A stretch of 64,000 bases of DNA from assembly GCA_017307375.1 (NCBI GenBank), contig JAFKFH010000003.1, positions 310,001 to 374,000 on the forward strand, in the 5' to 3' direction. The position numbers and the translations under genes were made by a program. This document shows, piece by piece, positions 33,918 through 45,710 of this stretch (positions are counted from its first letter, which is position 1; each line of letters starts with the position of its first letter). A model generated the notes under the pieces. It was not told where the DNA came from and did not search any database. It saw nothing but the letters and a program-made list of their open reading frames with translations. This stretch comes from Alphaproteobacteria bacterium. GTDB lineage: Bacteria > Pseudomonadota > Alphaproteobacteria > Ferrovibrionales > Ferrovibrionaceae.

Positions 33918-36488
33918 ATGGCCCGTTACAATTCCAAGGAGGTCGAGGACAAGTGGCAGCGGCGCTGGGCCGCGGATGGCGCCTTCGCCGTCCAGGCCGA
34001 TCCGTCGCGCCCGAAATACTACGTCCTCGAGATGTTCCCCTATCCGTCGGGGCGCATCCATATGGGCCATGTCCGCAACTACACGCTGGGTGACGTAGTC
34101 GCCCGCTACAAGCGCGCCCGCGGCTTCAACGTGCTGCACCCGATGGGATGGGACGCCTTCGGCCTGCCGGCCGAAAACGCCGCCCAGGAGAAGAAGGTCC
34201 ATCCGGCGGCCTGGACCTACGACAACATCGCCACGATGCGCGCCGAGCTGAAGCGCATGGGCCTGTCGCTCGACTGGGACCGCGAGATCGCGACCTGCCA
34301 TCCGGACTATTACCGCCACCAGCAGAAGCTGTTCCTCGACCTGCACAAGGCGGGGCTGGCCTATCGCAAGGAGTCGGCGGTCAACTGGGATCCGGTCGAC
34401 ATGACCGTGCTGGCCAACGAGCAGGTGATCGACGGCCGCGGCTGGCGCTCGGGCGCGCTGGTCGAGAAGCGCCTGCTGTCGCAATGGTTCTTCAAGATCA
34501 CCCATTTCGCCGACGATCTGCTGCAGGCGCTGGAAGGCCTCGACCGCTGGCCCGAGCGCGTCCGGCTGATGCAGCAGAACTGGATCGGCCGTTCGGAGGG
34601 CGCCCGCCTCGCCTTCGACGTCGTCGGATCCGACGAAAAGATCGAGATCTTCACCACCCGGCCGGACACGCTGTTCGGCGCCTCGTTCCTGGCCGTCTCG
34701 CCCGACCATCCGTTCGCCGCGGCCAGGGCCGCCGGTGACGCCGCGCTGGCCGAGTTCATCGCCGAGTGCAAGCGCACCGGCACGGCGGAAGCCGAGCTCG
34801 CGACCGCCGAGAAGAAGGGCTACGACACCGGCGCGCGGGTCGCCCACCCGTTCGTCGACGGCCATACCCTGCCCGTCTACGTCGCCAATTTCGTGCTGAT
34901 GGACTACGGTTCCGGCGCGATCTTCGGCTGCCCCGCGCACGACCAGCGCGACCTCGATTTCGCCCGCAAATACGGCCTGCCGGTGCTGCCGGTCGTCACC
35001 GGCCCGAATGCCCCGGCCGAAATCGGCGACGTCGCCTATGACGAGGACGGCCCGGCGACCCGGATCGTCAATTCCGGCTTCCTCGACGGCCTCGACGTGC
35101 CGGCGGCGAAGAAGGCCGCGATCGCGCGCATCAAGGCCGACGGCCGTGGCGAAGGCACGGTGAATTTCCGCCTGCGCGACTGGGGCGTCAGCCGCCAGCG
35201 TTACTGGGGCTGCCCGATCCCGATGATCCATTGCGATCATTGCGGCGTCGTGCCGGTGCCGGAAGACCAGCTGCCGGTGCTGCTGCCCGACGACGTCACC
35301 TTCGATCGGCCGGGCAACCCGCTCGACCATCACCCGACCTGGAAGCATGTCGAGTGCCCGCAATGCGGGGCCAAGGCGCGGCGCGAGACCGACACCTGCG
35401 ACACCTTCGTCGACTCTTCCTGGTACTTCGCGCGCTATTGCAGCCCGCGCGCCGATACGCCGCTGGTCCGCGACGAGGTCGACTACTGGATGTCGGTCGA
35501 CCAGTATATCGGCGGCATCGAACACGCGATCCTGCACCTGCTCTACGCCCGCTTCTTCACCCGGGCATTGCAGACCTGCGGCTATCTCAAGGTGGCCGAG
35601 CCGTTCGCCGGCCTGTTCACCCAGGGCATGGTCTGCCACGAGACGTTCCGCGGCGCCGACGGCCGCTGGCTGACACCCGAGGAGGTCGAGCGCCGTGCCG
35701 ACGGCTCCTGGCACGAGCTGGCCGGCGGCCAGCCGGTCACCGTCGGTCGCGTCGAGAAGATGTCGAAGTCGAAGAAGAACGTCGTCGATCCCGGCCGCAT
35801 CATCGACCAGTACGGCGCCGACACCGCGCGCTGGTTCATGCTGTCGGATTCGCCGCCCGATCGCGACATGGAATGGACCGAGGCCGGCGTCCAGGGCGCC
35901 TGGCGCTTCACCCAGCGGCTGTGGCGGCTGGCCGACGAGCCGCGCGACCCGCTGGCCGAGAAGGGCAGCGCCCTGCCGGAAGGCGGCGCCGACGATGCCG
36001 ACGCGCTGGCCCTGCGCCGGGAGACGCACAAGACCATCGCCGCGATCTCGCGCGATCTCGACGCCTTCACCTTCAACAAGGCGGTGGCGCGCATCCACGA
36101 ACTTGCCAATTCGATCGAGGATTGCCGCAGCGTGACGCCGGCGGCGGCCTTCGCCCGCCGCGAGGCGATCGAGGTGGCGACGCGGCTGATCGCGCCGATG
36201 ATGCCGCATCTGGCCGAGGAGATGTGGCAGCGGCTGGGACACGACACCGTGCTGGTCGACATGCCCTGGCCCGAGGCCGATCCCGCCCTGACCCGCGAGG
36301 ACAGCGTGACCATTGCCGTCCAGGTCGGCGGCAAGCTGCGCGCGACGCTCGAGGTCGCCCGCGACATGGACGCGAAGGCGCTGGAAGCGCTGGCCCTGGC
36401 CGACGAGGCGGTGGTGCGGGTGATCGCCGGCCGCCCGGTGCGCAAGGTGGTCGTCGTCCCGAACCGGATCGTGAATGTGGTGGTCTGA
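33918..36488 (+). CDS. leuS: Leucyl-tRNA synthetase
   Basis: 856 residues, full length. Class Ia signatures HMGH (48-51, in [12 protein letters not shown]) and KMSKS (614-618), the CP1 editing insert (about 220-420) and a zinc-binding-like CDHCG/CPQCG pair (about 437-480). It shares a transcript with lptE, whose start lies 14 bases inside its 3' end. Confidence 0.98.
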   Translation: MARYNSKEVEDKWQRRWAADGAFAVQADPSRPKYYVLEMFPYPSGRIHMGHVRNYTLGDVVARYKRARGFNVLHPMGWDAFGLPAENAAQEKKVHPAAWTYDNIATMRAELKRMGLSLDWDREIATCHPDYYRHQQKLFLDLHKAGLAYRKESAVNWDPVDMTVLANEQVIDGRGWRSGALVEKRLLSQWFFKITHFADDLLQALEGLDRWPERVRLMQQNWIGRSEGARLAFDVVGSDEKIEIFTTRPDTLFGASFLAVSPDHPFAAARAAGDAALAEFIAECKRTGTAEAELATAEKKGYDTGARVAHPFVDGHTLPVYVANFVLMDYGSGAIFGCPAHDQRDLDFARKYGLPVLPVVTGPNAPAEIGDVAYDEDGPATRIVNSGFLDGLDVPAAKKAAIARIKADGRGEGTVNFRLRDWGVSRQRYWGCPIPMIHCDHCGVVPVPEDQLPVLLPDDVTFDRPGNPLDHHPTWKHVECPQCGAKARRETDTCDTFVDSSWYFARYCSPRADTPLVRDEVDYWMSVDQYIGGIEHAILHLLYARFFTRALQTCGYLKVAEPFAGLFTQGMVCHETFRGADGRWLTPEEVERRADGSWHELAGGQPVTVGRVEKMSKSKKNVVDPGRIIDQYGADTARWFMLSDSPPDRDMEWTEAGVQGAWRFTQRLWRLADEPRDPLAEKGSALPEGGADDADALALRRETHKTIAAISRDLDAFTFNKAVARIHELANSIEDCRSVTPAAAFARREAIEVATRLIAPMMPHLAEEMWQRLGHDTVLVDMPWPEADPALTREDSVTIAVQVGGKLRATLEVARDMDAKALEALALADEAVVRVIAGRPVRKVVVVPNRIVNVVV

Positions 36489-37011
36489 CCTCTGCGACAT
36501 CGGGGCGGCCTTGCGCCGCCTCGCCCTGCTCTGCTGCCTGGCCGCAGGCCTGTCGGCCTGCGGTTTCCGGCCGTTGTACCAGGTGCCGTCCAGCACCACC
36601 GGCGCCGCGGCCGACCTGTCGTCGGTCGAGGTGGCGCCGGCGCAGAACCGCCTGACCCAGCAGGTGCGCAACAACCTGCTGGAACGACTGACCCCGCGTG
36701 GCGCTTCCTCGACCCGCTACGTGCTGTCGCTGGGTGTCGGCGAGCAGGAAACCGGCGTGCTCGTCACCCGCTCCGATACCGTCACGCGCTACAACCTCGT
36801 TGTCACCACCGGCTACATCCTGACCGACAAGAACTCCGGCGAGCAGGTGCTCAAGGGCCAGGTCAATTCGATCGCCGCCTACAACGTCGTGCAGAACGAC
36901 TTCTCCAATCTGACCGCCGAACAGGCGGCGCGGGCCAATGCGGCCCGCGAGCTCGCCGACCAGATCCGCGAGCGCCTGGCCGCCTATTTCCAGAAACAGC
37001 GGACCCCGTGA
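36475..37011 (+). CDS. lptE: LPS assembly lipoprotein LptE
   Basis: 178 residues. Signal peptide with lipobox [10 protein letters not shown], the standard start of alphaproteobacterial LptE. The outer-membrane partner of LptD that inserts LPS. The mature part keeps [12 protein letters not shown], the two-layer fold strands and the C-terminal amphipathic helix ([22 protein letters not shown]). Overlaps leuS by 14 bases and holA by 4, a tightly coupled trio. Confidence 0.93.
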   Translation: MWWSDLCDIGAALRRLALLCCLAAGLSACGFRPLYQVPSSTTGAAADLSSVEVAPAQNRLTQQVRNNLLERLTPRGASSTRYVLSLGVGEQETGVLVTRSDTVTRYNLVVTTGYILTDKNSGEQVLKGQVNSIAAYNVVQNDFSNLTAEQAARANAARELADQIRERLAAYFQKQRTP

Positions 37012-38021
37012 AGGTCACGCCGAAGGCGGCGGACGGTTTCGTCAAGCGACCCGACCCGGCGGCCCGGGCCATCCTGGTCTACGGCCCGGACGACGGCCTC
37101 GTCAGCGAGCGCGCGAAGCTTCTGGTCAGGACCGTCTGCCCGAACCTCGACGATCCCTTCCAGCTGGTCCAGTACACCGGCGCCCAGCTCGCGGCCGATC
37201 CGGCCCGGCTGACCGACGAGGCGCGCGAATTCTCGATGATGGGCCGCCGGGTGATCTGGCTGCGCGATGTCGGCAATGGCCAGACGGCGGCGTTCGAGCA
37301 ATTGCTGGGCGACGACAAGGCCGAGGCGCTGGTCGTCGCCGAGGCCGGCGATCTCAACGCCAAATCCTCGCTGCGCAAGCTGTTCGAGGAGGCGAGGAAC
37401 GCCGCCGCCCTGCCCTGCTATGCCGACGACAACGAAGCCATCGCCGAGGTTGCCCGGTCGATGCTGGCCGAAGCCGGGCTGAAGGCCGATGGCGAGGCGC
37501 TGGGCTATCTGGTCGACCATCTGGGCGGCGACCGCCTGCTGACCCGGCGCGAGCTGGAAAAGCTGATTTCCTACAAGGGGCCCGGCCCCGCGACGGTGAC
37601 GATCGAGGATTGCGAGGCGGTCGTGGGCGACAGCGCGGTCACCGGCCTGGACGATGTCGTCTACGCGACCGCCTCGGGCAACTTCACCGGATTGGACCGG
37701 GCACTGGCCCGGGTCTTCCTCGAGGGCGATCCGCCGGTGGCCGTGCTGCGCGTCGCCCAGAAGCATTTCCAGAAGCTGCACCAGGCCGTCGCCTCGAGCG
37801 GCGACGCCCGGGCGATGACCAAGCGGCTGGGCGTGTTCTACAAGCGCGAGGCCGAGTTCGTCGCACAGGCCACGCGCTGGACGGCGCCGCGGCTGGCGAC
37901 GGCCCTGGATCTGCTGACCCAGGCCGAGATCGACTGCAAGTCGAGCAATATGCCGGACGAGGCGATCTGCCGCCACGCCCTGCTCAGGATCGCGACGGCC
38001 GCGCGCAGCGGCCGCCGCTGA
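37008..38021 (+). CDS. holA: DNA polymerase III delta subunit
   Basis: 337 residues, GTG start within the lptE stop (GTGA). Clamp-loader subunit that opens the beta clamp. N-terminal domain shows AILVYGPDDGLVSERA (degenerate P-loop, as in the family) and the typical DNAKSSLRKLFEE; the C-terminal helical domain has FLEGDPPVAVLRVAQKHFQKL and ends in RHALLRIA. Last of the leuS-lptE-holA unit; convergent with the secreted protein gene. Confidence 0.95.
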   Translation: MKVTPKAADGFVKRPDPAARAILVYGPDDGLVSERAKLLVRTVCPNLDDPFQLVQYTGAQLAADPARLTDEAREFSMMGRRVIWLRDVGNGQTAAFEQLLGDDKAEALVVAEAGDLNAKSSLRKLFEEARNAAALPCYADDNEAIAEVARSMLAEAGLKADGEALGYLVDHLGGDRLLTRRELEKLISYKGPGPATVTIEDCEAVVGDSAVTGLDDVVYATASGNFTGLDRALARVFLEGDPPVAVLRVAQKHFQKLHQAVASSGDARAMTKRLGVFYKREAEFVAQATRWTAPRLATALDLLTQAEIDCKSSNMPDEAICRHALLRIATAARSGRR

Positions 38022-38058
38022 TCCGACCGGGAGCGGATCGCCGCTTCCGGCGCAGGGT

Positions 38059-38442
38059 TCAGTTCGTGGTGTACGAGGCGGTATCGCTTGCCTTGTCGTA
38101 CTTCAGGAAGACGTTGTTTATTGAGCAAAGGTCCAAGTTTCGGAAGATCGACGACGAATTGTCGGTCCAGGTAACCTTGATGTTCCAGGTGCAACCTTTG
38201 TCGGCACCCGAGAACTTCACGGGAAACGATGCTCCTTCCGCAAGTACAGCCGAGAGTTCGTTGTCGTTGAACACATTGTCGCCGGGCGGATTTACGAAGA
38301 GGCCCTTGATCGGGTAGCCTGTGTTGTTGACGACCGTGAAGTTGCGATCGTCGGCATACGCCGTACCGCCCCAGGCCAGAAAGACCAGGGTCGCGAGCGC
38401 GACGGCGAACCTGGTGAAGGCGGAAAGAAAGCCGTGTTTCAT
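38059..38442 (-). CDS. Small secreted protein of unknown function
   Basis: 127 residues from the ATG at 38442. Signal peptide of about 28 residues ending ...GGTAYADD. The mature part FTVVNNTGYPIKGLFVNPPGDN...CTWNIKVTW..NLDLCSINNVFLKYD looks like a small beta-sandwich with two Cys that could form a disulfide. Similar small proteins occur in Rhizobiales with no assigned function (some databases name them wrongly). The gene is visibly AT-richer than its neighbours, so recent acquisition is possible. Convergent with holA. Confidence 0.82.
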   Translation of the reverse strand: MKHGFLSAFTRFAVALATLVFLAWGGTAYADDRNFTVVNNTGYPIKGLFVNPPGDNVFNDNELSAVLAEGASFPVKFSGADKGCTWNIKVTWTDNSSSIFRNLDLCSINNVFLKYDKASDTASYTTN

Positions 38443-38546
38443 GAGATGCCCTTTCTCGACTGCCGGGCGGTCGACGACCGCCTTACGGACGAGATAATCA
38501 TCATCCCCGGCCACTTCCGCAGCCCCCAGATGGGAGGTGCCGGCAG

Positions 38547-39743
38547 ATGATTTCGGCGGGGCGCACGAGACACCGGCCGATCGACCGGGACCCCGACATC
38601 GTCGGGCGGGTGATCGGGGCAGCCTACGAGGCCGTTTCCTCGCCGCAGGGCTGGCAGGATTTCGCCGATGCGCTGTCGGCGGCGATACCGTCGGCCCGCA
38701 TTTCGTTCTTCGTCCATGGCCGGGTTCCCGGCATCCCGAGCATCCTGGCGCAGGCCGGATGGAATCCGATCGATCTGCGCGACTATCGCGACCACTTCGC
38801 GAGGGTCAATCCGTTCCTCAAACTGGCGCATCATGTGCCGATCGGCGTGCCCGAGACGTCGCACGGCTTTGCCCGCCGCATGGGCATGGACATCGAGGGC
38901 AGCGAATACTTCAACGATTATGTGCGGCCGCGGCGGCGCAACTGGAATGCGATCGCCCTGGTCCTGGAGCGCAACGAACGCAGCATGACCGCGCTGAGCG
39001 TGGTGTCGGACGAGTTGCTGTCGACGGCGGAAACGCGATCGTTGTGCCGCCTGTTCGCGGGCCTGGCACCGCATATGCAGCGCGCCCTGGCGCTCGACCG
39101 CCGCCTCGCCGGCATCGCGCCAGCCGGTCGCGCCGCGACCGCGGTGCTCGATCGGCTGGCGGCGGCAATCGTCGTACTGAACGATGACGCCAGCCTGCAT
39201 CTGGCCAACCGGGCGGCGGAGACGCTGCTTCAGGCCGGCGACGGGCTGACATTGAGCCGCGAGGGCCAGTTGCGCGGCCAGGATCCCGGTGTCACCGCGC
39301 GGCTTGGACTGGCGATCGAGCGCGCGATCGCGGCGCACCGGCTGGGCGCGGTCGACCAGGGGACGAGCGTCACGCTGCGGCGTGGCCCGGGACGGCAACC
39401 CTTGTCGGCGCTGGTGCTGCCGATGCCGCGGGACGGCAGCCGGTTCGGTTACAGCGGCGACGAAGGCGCGGCGGCGATGGTCGTGATCGCGGGGACCGAC
39501 CAGATCCGTGCCTCGGTCGCCGGCTGGCTGCAGGAACGCTTCCGCCTCACCCCGGCCGAACAGCGGCTGGTGGAATGCCTGGCGACGGGCATGCGGCTCG
39601 AAGAAGCCGCGGGGCGCCTGGCCATCTCGCGCGAGACGGCGCGGACCCGCTTGAAACAGGTGATGATCAAGACCGAATGCGACCGGCAGTCCGAACTGGT
39701 CCGGCTGGTCCTGTCCGCGCCGGGCTCGCTGCTTACCCGCTGA
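38547..39743 (+). CDS. LuxR-type HTH transcriptional regulator
   Basis: 398 residues. GGGAGGTG precedes the ATG. The C-terminal GerE domain is clear: RLTPAEQRLVECLATGMRLEEAAGRLAISRETARTRLKQVMIKT (about 335-378). The first 330 residues hold no recognised ligand pocket; the central LAAAIVVLNDDASLHLANRAAETLL resembles a PAS-like core. Regulates unknown genes; divergent from the small secreted protein 104 bases away, so that gene is a candidate target. Convergent with parB. Confidence 0.9.
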   Translation: MISAGRTRHRPIDRDPDIVGRVIGAAYEAVSSPQGWQDFADALSAAIPSARISFFVHGRVPGIPSILAQAGWNPIDLRDYRDHFARVNPFLKLAHHVPIGVPETSHGFARRMGMDIEGSEYFNDYVRPRRRNWNAIALVLERNERSMTALSVVSDELLSTAETRSLCRLFAGLAPHMQRALALDRRLAGIAPAGRAATAVLDRLAAAIVVLNDDASLHLANRAAETLLQAGDGLTLSREGQLRGQDPGVTARLGLAIERAIAAHRLGAVDQGTSVTLRRGPGRQPLSALVLPMPRDGSRFGYSGDEGAAAMVVIAGTDQIRASVAGWLQERFRLTPAEQRLVECLATGMRLEEAAGRLAISRETARTRLKQVMIKTECDRQSELVRLVLSAPGSLLTR

Positions 39744-39748
39744 CGGCG

Positions 39749-40662
39749 TTACCGCGACAGGCGCCGACAGAGATCGTCGAGCTGGTCGAAGTCCTTGAAC
39801 GAAATGCGCAATTCACCGGCTTCGCCGCGGCCGTCGAGCGCGATGGCGACCTTGAGCCCCAACTGGTCGGACAGCGAGCTTTCCAGCGCCAGCGTATCGG
39901 CATCCTTGTCGGGCCGGGGCGCCACGGCGGTGCCGGCGGCGCCGGGCTTGGACTTGCCGCCTGCCTTCACCGATTTCTCGCCGGCGACCAGTTCCTCCGC
40001 CTGGCGGACGTTCAGCCCCTCGGCGACGATGCGGCGGGCCAGCGTCTCCGGCTGCTCGGCCGCGACCAGCGTGCGGGCATGGCCGGCCGTCAGCTTGCCG
40101 TCGGCGATCATCGCGCGCACGGTTTCGGGCAGGCCGAGCAGACGCAGCGTATTGGCGATATGGCTGCGGCTCTTGCCCAGCGCCTGGCCGAGCTGTTCCT
40201 GGGTGTAGTTGAATTCGCGCTGCAGGCGGCGATAGGCCAGGGCTTCTTCGACCGCGTTCAGATCCTGGCGCTGGATGTTCTCCAGGATCGCGATTTCCAG
40301 CGCCTCGGCGTCGCTGAAATCGCGGACGACCACCGGTACCTGATGCAGCTGCGCCCGCTGGGCGGCGCGCCAGCGGCGTTCGCCGGCGACGATCTCGTAG
40401 CGCTGCGCTTCCTTCGAGCGGCGCACGACGATCGGCTGGATGATCCCCTTCTCGCGGATCGAATCGGCAAGCTGGGCCAGCGCGTCTTCGTCGAATCGGG
40501 TACGTGGCTGGTAGCGATTCGGCACCAGATGCTCGATCGGCAACGACAATTGCCGTGGCGCCGCCCGGTCCGCCTCGCCCGCGGTCGCTGGCGGTGTCGC
40601 CGGATCTTCGCCCAGCAACGCGGCAAGACCACGCCCCAGGCCCTTGCGCTTGCCCTCCTCGC

Positions 40663-40666
<4 letters not shown>
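39749..40666 (-). CDS. parB: Chromosome partitioning protein ParB
   Basis: 305 residues. N-terminal KGLGRGLAALLGED, box I/II with NRYQPRTRFDE and the CTPase motif GERRWRAA, followed by the HTH for parS (YTQEQLGQALGKSRSHIANTLRLL) and a C-terminal dimerisation domain. A CTP-dependent clamp loaded at parS; two perfect parS sites lie 1.4-3.4 kb upstream of the gene start. Overlaps parA by 4 bases. Confidence 0.97.
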
Positions 40667-41466
<800 letters not shown>

Positions 41467-41491
41467 CGGTCCATCTCCTGCGGCTGATGTC

Positions 41492-42109
41492 CTAGGGGTT
41501 GGGCTGCGGCTCGGGAATTCCGGTGAACTTCAGGATGACCCCGCCGGCATCGCTGCGGCTCTGCACGCGTTGCGGCGCCATATTCCAGTTTTTACTCGCG
41601 GCGGTCAATTCCGCCTCGGCGTCGACGCCCTTGGGAAACAGCATGACGGTGCCGCTGTGGCAGAAAGGACGCGCATAGCCGATCAGCTTGTCGAGGGCGG
41701 CCAGCGCCCGGGCGCTGACGACATCGGCCGGAAACGGCTTCAACGCCTCGATCCGGCTACGATGGAAGCTGACCTTGGTGCCGGTCGCCCGCGCCGCCTC
41801 GGACAGGAAGGCCATTTTGCGGCCGTCGGCTTCGACCAGATGCATCTCGGGCGCGCCCAGGATGGCCAGGACCAGCCCGGGAAACCCGGCCCCTGAGCCC
41901 AGGTCCACCCAAACCCTGGCCTCCGTCGGCGCCAACGCATAGAGCTGAGCGGAATCGAGGAAATGGCGCTGCCACAGATCCGGCAGGGTCGACGGACCGA
42001 CCAGGTTGATCGCCTTCTGCCATTTTTCGAGAATCGCGGCGTAGGCCTGGAGGCGGTCGAGTGTTTCACGTGAAACACCGGTTGCCGACGCGAATTCGGC
42101 CGGCGTCAT
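41492..42109 (-). CDS. rsmG: 16S rRNA (guanine-N7)-methyltransferase RsmG
   Basis: 205 residues. Methylates G527 of 16S rRNA. Motif I VWVDLGSGAGFPGLVLA; VSARALAALDKLI. The N-terminal segment GVSRETLDRL is encoded by a perfect parS site (42062-42077), a placement seen in many bacteria. The ATG shares a base with the mnmG stop (TGATG). Confidence 0.97.
   Translation of the reverse strand: MTPAEFASATGVSRETLDRLQAYAAILEKWQKAINLVGPSTLPDLWQRHFLDSAQLYALAPTEARVWVDLGSGAGFPGLVLAILGAPEMHLVEADGRKMAFLSEAARATGTKVSFHRSRIEALKPFPADVVSARALAALDKLIGYARPFCHSGTVMLFPKGVDAEAELTAASKNWNMAPQRVQSRSDAGGVILKFTGIPEPQPNP
42062..42077. promoter_or_regulatory. parS centromere site 1, inside rsmG
   Basis: TGTTTCACGTGAAACA, an exact match to the universal 16-bp parS palindrome, extended to 18 bp (GTG..CAC). 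In rsmG reading frame it encodes VSRET. About 14 kb from oriC. Confidence 0.97.
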
Positions 42110-43968
42110 CAGGCGACCCGCCGCGGCCGACGCCGGACATGGCCCAGCAGCACGGTCAGCGCGGCCGGCGTCATCCCGGGCAGGCGGCCGGCCTGGCCCA
42201 GCGTCGCGGGCTTGGCCGCCTGCAGCTTCTGCCGGACTTCGTTGGACAGTCCGGGCAGCGCCAGATAGTCGATATCGGGGCTGAGCACCAGGTTCTCGTC
42301 CTTGCGGAAGGCGACGATATCGGCCTCCTGCCGATCGATATAGCCGGCATAGCGACCGTCGATCTCGAGCTGCTCGACCACATCGGCGCGCAACCCGGCT
42401 AGTTCGGGCCAGATCGCCGTCAGCCGCTCCACTGTGATGTCGGGATAAGCCAGCAGATCGGCGGCGCTGCGCGGCACCCCGTCCTGATTGATCGTCAGGC
42501 CACGGCGCGCCAGTTCGGGCGGCGTCGCCTTCAGCGCGGCGGCCAGCGCCCGGCCGGCGGCCAGCGCCTCGGCCTTTGCCGTCCACGCTTTGGCCCGGGC
42601 GCCGCCGACGACGCCGGCCGCGATCCCGACATCGGTCAGGCGCTGGTCGGCATTGTCGGCGCGCAGCGTCAGCCGGTATTCGGCGCGACTGGTGAACATC
42701 CGATAGGGCTCATTCGTGCCGCGGGTGACCAGGTCGTCGATCAGTACGCCGATATAGGCCTGGGCCCGGTCGAGAATGATCCCCTCGCCGCCCCCGGCGC
42801 TGCGCGCGGCGTTGAGACCGGCGATCAATCCCTGGGCCGCCGCCTCTTCATAGCCGGTCGTGCCATTGATCTGCCCGGCGAAATAGAGCCCGGCGACCCG
42901 CCGGGTCTCCAGCGTCGCCGACAATTCGCGGGGATCGACGTAGTCGTATTCGATGGCATAACCCGGCCGCAGCATCACCGCCTGCTCCAGCCCCGGAATG
43001 GTCTTGAGCAAGGCTGCCTGCACGTCGCGCGGCAGCGAGGTCGAGATGCCGTTCGGGTAGACGGTCGGATCGTCGAGCCCCTCGGGCTCCAGGAAGATCT
43101 GGTGGCGGCCCTTCTCGGCGAACCGCACCACCTTGTCCTCGATCGACGGGCAATAGCGCGGCCCGGTCGACTGGATCTGGCCCGAATACATCGGGGCGCG
43201 ATGCAGGTTCTTGCGGATCAGCGCGTGCCCGGCTTCCGAGGTCCAGGTGATGCCGCATTCGATCTGCGGTGTCGTGATCCTGTCGGTCAGGAACGAGAAC
43301 GGCACCGGCGGATCGTCGGCCGCCTGCATCTCCAGGTCCTGCCACCGAATCGTCCGCCCGTCCAGCCGCGGCGGCGTGCCGGTCTTCAGCCGACCCACCG
43401 CAAAGCCGTGGCGGCGAAGGGTGGCGGACAGCCCCAGCGACGGCGCCTCGCCGACCCGGCCCGCCGGCACCCGCTCCTCGCCGATATGGATCAGGCCGCC
43501 GAGGAACGTGCCGGTGGTCAGGATCACCCGGCCCGCCTGGATCTCGGTCCCATCCGCCAGCACCACGCCGGTCACGCGGTTCGCAGCCACGATCAGATCC
43601 TCGACTGCCCCCGCCCGCACGGTCAGGTTCGGATAGGACAACAGCAGTTGCTGCATCGCCTCGCGATAGAGCTTGCGATCCGCCTGCGCCCGGGGGCCGC
43701 GCACCGCTGGCCCCTTCGAGCGATTGAGCATCCGGAACTGGATCCCGGCCCGGTCGGCGACGCGGCCCATGATCCCGTCCAGCGCGTCGATCTCGCGGAC
43801 CAGATGGCCCTTGGCCAGGCCGCCGATCGCCGGATTGCAGGACATTTCGCCGAGGGTTTCAACCCGATGCGTCAGCAGCAGCGTCCGCGCACCCACGCGT
43901 GCCGCCGCCGCAGCCGCCTCGCAGCCCGCATGGCCGCCACCAATCACGATAACGTCGTACTGCGTCAT
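42109..43968 (-). CDS. mnmG: tRNA uridine 5-carboxymethylaminomethyl modification enzyme MnmG
   Basis: 619 residues. FAD-binding [25 protein letters not shown] at the start (the Rossmann motif), the conserved [14 protein letters not shown], and [19 protein letters not shown]. Works with MnmE to modify wobble U34. The order mnmE-mnmG-rsmG-parA-parB on one strand is the standard origin-proximal block. Confidence 0.97.
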   Translation of the reverse strand: MTQYDVIVIGGGHAGCEAAAAAARVGARTLLLTHRVETLGEMSCNPAIGGLAKGHLVREIDALDGIMGRVADRAGIQFRMLNRSKGPAVRGPRAQADRKLYREAMQQLLLSYPNLTVRAGAVEDLIVAANRVTGVVLADGTEIQAGRVILTTGTFLGGLIHIGEERVPAGRVGEAPSLGLSATLRRHGFAVGRLKTGTPPRLDGRTIRWQDLEMQAADDPPVPFSFLTDRITTPQIECGITWTSEAGHALIRKNLHRAPMYSGQIQSTGPRYCPSIEDKVVRFAEKGRHQIFLEPEGLDDPTVYPNGISTSLPRDVQAALLKTIPGLEQAVMLRPGYAIEYDYVDPRELSATLETRRVAGLYFAGQINGTTGYEEAAAQGLIAGLNAARSAGGGEGIILDRAQAYIGVLIDDLVTRGTNEPYRMFTSRAEYRLTLRADNADQRLTDVGIAAGVVGGARAKAWTAKAEALAAGRALAAALKATPPELARRGLTINQDGVPRSAADLLAYPDITVERLTAIWPELAGLRADVVEQLEIDGRYAGYIDRQEADIVAFRKDENLVLSPDIDYLALPGLSNEVRQKLQAAKPATLGQAGRLPGMTPAALTVLLGHVRRRPRRVA

Positions 43969-44003
43969 GGTATCGAGATCCGTCTTCCTGTTTCCAACCG
44001 CGA

Positions 44004-44019
44004 TGTTTCACGTGAAACA
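44004..44019. promoter_or_regulatory. parS centromere site 2, between mnmE and mnmG
   Basis: A second exact TGTTTCACGTGAAACA, intergenic, 36 bases before the mnmG ATG and 17 bases from the mnmE stop. About 12 kb from oriC. Confidence 0.97.
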
Positions 44020-44035
44020 CTCGCGGGGACCGGCG

Positions 44036-45343
44036 TCACTTGCCGATACAGAACTCACTGAATATCACGTCGAGGACATCCTCGACATCGACCCGGCCGG
44101 TGATCCGGCCCAACGCCCGTGCCGCCAGCCGCAAATCCTCCGACGCGAGCTCGGGATCTTCCGGCGCGGCGAGGAAACGCCTGAGCGCATCCAGGCAATC
44201 CCGCAACGCCACCCCATGCCGCTCGCGTGTCAGTGCCGCCGCGCCAGGCGTCAACCGCTCCCGTGCCTTGGCGGCAATCGCGTCGACCAGCGCGTCGACC
44301 CCCTGCCCTGTTGCCGCCGAGACGGCCAAGCCGTCGGCCACCGTGGCCGGTGCCAAGTCGGCCTTGTTTATAATGAGCAGGGTGTCGCTGTCGAATCGCG
44401 CCGCCATCGCCGCATGCGTTTCCGGAGCCGTGGCATCGATCAGCAACAGCTTGAGATCGGCACGCGCCGCCCGCGCTTCGGCGCGGCGGATACCTTCCCG
44501 CTCGATCTCGTCGGTCGCCTCGCGCAACCCCGCGGTATCGACCAGCACCACCGGCAGACCGTCGAGGTCGAGGTGGACCTCGATCGGATCACGCGTCGTC
44601 CCGGCAATCGACGAGACGATCGCTGCTTCGCGACCGGCCAGGCGGTTCAGCAGGCTCGATTTCCCTGCATTGGGTGCGCCCAGGATCACCACCGTCAGGC
44701 CCTCGCGCAAACGCTCGCCCGACCGGGCCTGCGACAGATGGGCCGAAATCACCGCGACCAGCGCTTCGATCCGCGGCCGCAGGCCGACGATCAGGTCATC
44801 GGGCAGATCGTCCTCGACAAAATCGATCGCGGCTTCGAGATGGGCGAGGCACAGGATCAGCGCCTGCCGCCAATCCTCGACCAGCCGGCCGAGATCGCCG
44901 TCGAGCTGGCGCAGCGCCTGGATCCGCTGCGCCTCGGTCTCGGCGGCGACGAGATCGGCAAGACCCTCGACCTGCGTCAGGTCGAGCCGGCCGTGGTCGA
45001 AGGCGCGGCGGGTGAAGGCCCCGGGGCCGGCCGGGGCGAGCCCCTCAAGGCGCCCGAGCACCGCCAGCAAGCCCTGGATCACCGCCCGGCCGCCATGGAC
45101 ATGGAATTCGGCGACATCCTCGCCGGTGAAACTGCGGGGCCCGGGAAACCACAGCACCAGACCGTGATCGATCTCGTGCCCGGATCCGTCGCGGAAGCGG
45201 CGCAGCGCCGCCTGACGCGGCGGCGGCGGCGGCCGGCCGGTCAGCGTCTCGATGGTCGGGCCGGCCCCGGGCCCGGAGACGCGGATGACCGCAACACCCG
45301 AGACCCCCGCGCCCGAGGCCAGGGCAAAGATGGTCTCGGCCAT
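44036..45343 (-). CDS. mnmE: tRNA modification GTPase MnmE
   Basis: 435 residues. N-terminal tetrahydrofolate-binding domain (TIFALASGAGVSGVAVIRVSGP), a G domain inserted in the helical domain with GAPNAGKSS, DTAGLRE and NKAD, and the conserved C-terminal FCIGK. Partner of MnmG in wobble-uridine modification. Slightly short because of a compact helical domain. Confidence 0.97.
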   Translation of the reverse strand: MAETIFALASGAGVSGVAVIRVSGPGAGPTIETLTGRPPPPPRQAALRRFRDGSGHEIDHGLVLWFPGPRSFTGEDVAEFHVHGGRAVIQGLLAVLGRLEGLAPAGPGAFTRRAFDHGRLDLTQVEGLADLVAAETEAQRIQALRQLDGDLGRLVEDWRQALILCLAHLEAAIDFVEDDLPDDLIVGLRPRIEALVAVISAHLSQARSGERLREGLTVVILGAPNAGKSSLLNRLAGREAAIVSSIAGTTRDPIEVHLDLDGLPVVLVDTAGLREATDEIEREGIRRAEARAARADLKLLLIDATAPETHAAMAARFDSDTLLIINKADLAPATVADGLAVSAATGQGVDALVDAIAAKARERLTPGAAALTRERHGVALRDCLDALRRFLAAPEDPELASEDLRLAARALGRITGRVDVEDVLDVIFSEFCIGK

Positions 45344-45359
45344 CGGCGCTCCCGTCGGG

Positions 45360-45710
45360 TCAGACCGCCGGCTCGACCTGATCGGGCATCAGCATCAGCC
45401 GCTCGACCCGGCCGCCGGCAACCAGGTGGGTCTGCAGGATCTCGTCGATGTCCGCCGTGGTCTTCGGCGAATACCAGACGCCCTCCGGATAGATCACCAT
45501 GGTCGGTCCGAGTTCGCAGCGATCGAGACAACCGGCATTGTTGATGCGCACCCGCGCCAGGCCGAATTCCTTGGCCCGCGCCTTCATGTAGTTGCGCAGC
45601 TGCTCGGCCCCCTTCGACTTGCAGCAGCCGCGCTTGTGGCCGGCCGGACGCTCGTTGGTGCAGACGAAGACGTGATGATCGTAGAACGGGGCCGGATCCT
45701 GCACGCTCAT
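45360..45710 (-). CDS. (2Fe-2S) thioredoxin-like ferredoxin
   Basis: 116 residues. Cys pattern [18 protein letters not shown]...[13 protein letters not shown] places four or five ligands typical of the thioredoxin-fold [2Fe-2S] ferredoxins (Shethna-protein class). Cytosolic. Electron donor with unknown partner. Starts within the end of the DUF6489 gene (4-base overlap). Confidence 0.92.
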   Translation of the reverse strand: MSVQDPAPFYDHHVFVCTNERPAGHKRGCCKSKGAEQLRNYMKARAKEFGLARVRINNAGCLDRCELGPTMVIYPEGVWYSPKTTADIDEILQTHLVAGGRVERLMLMPDQVEPAV

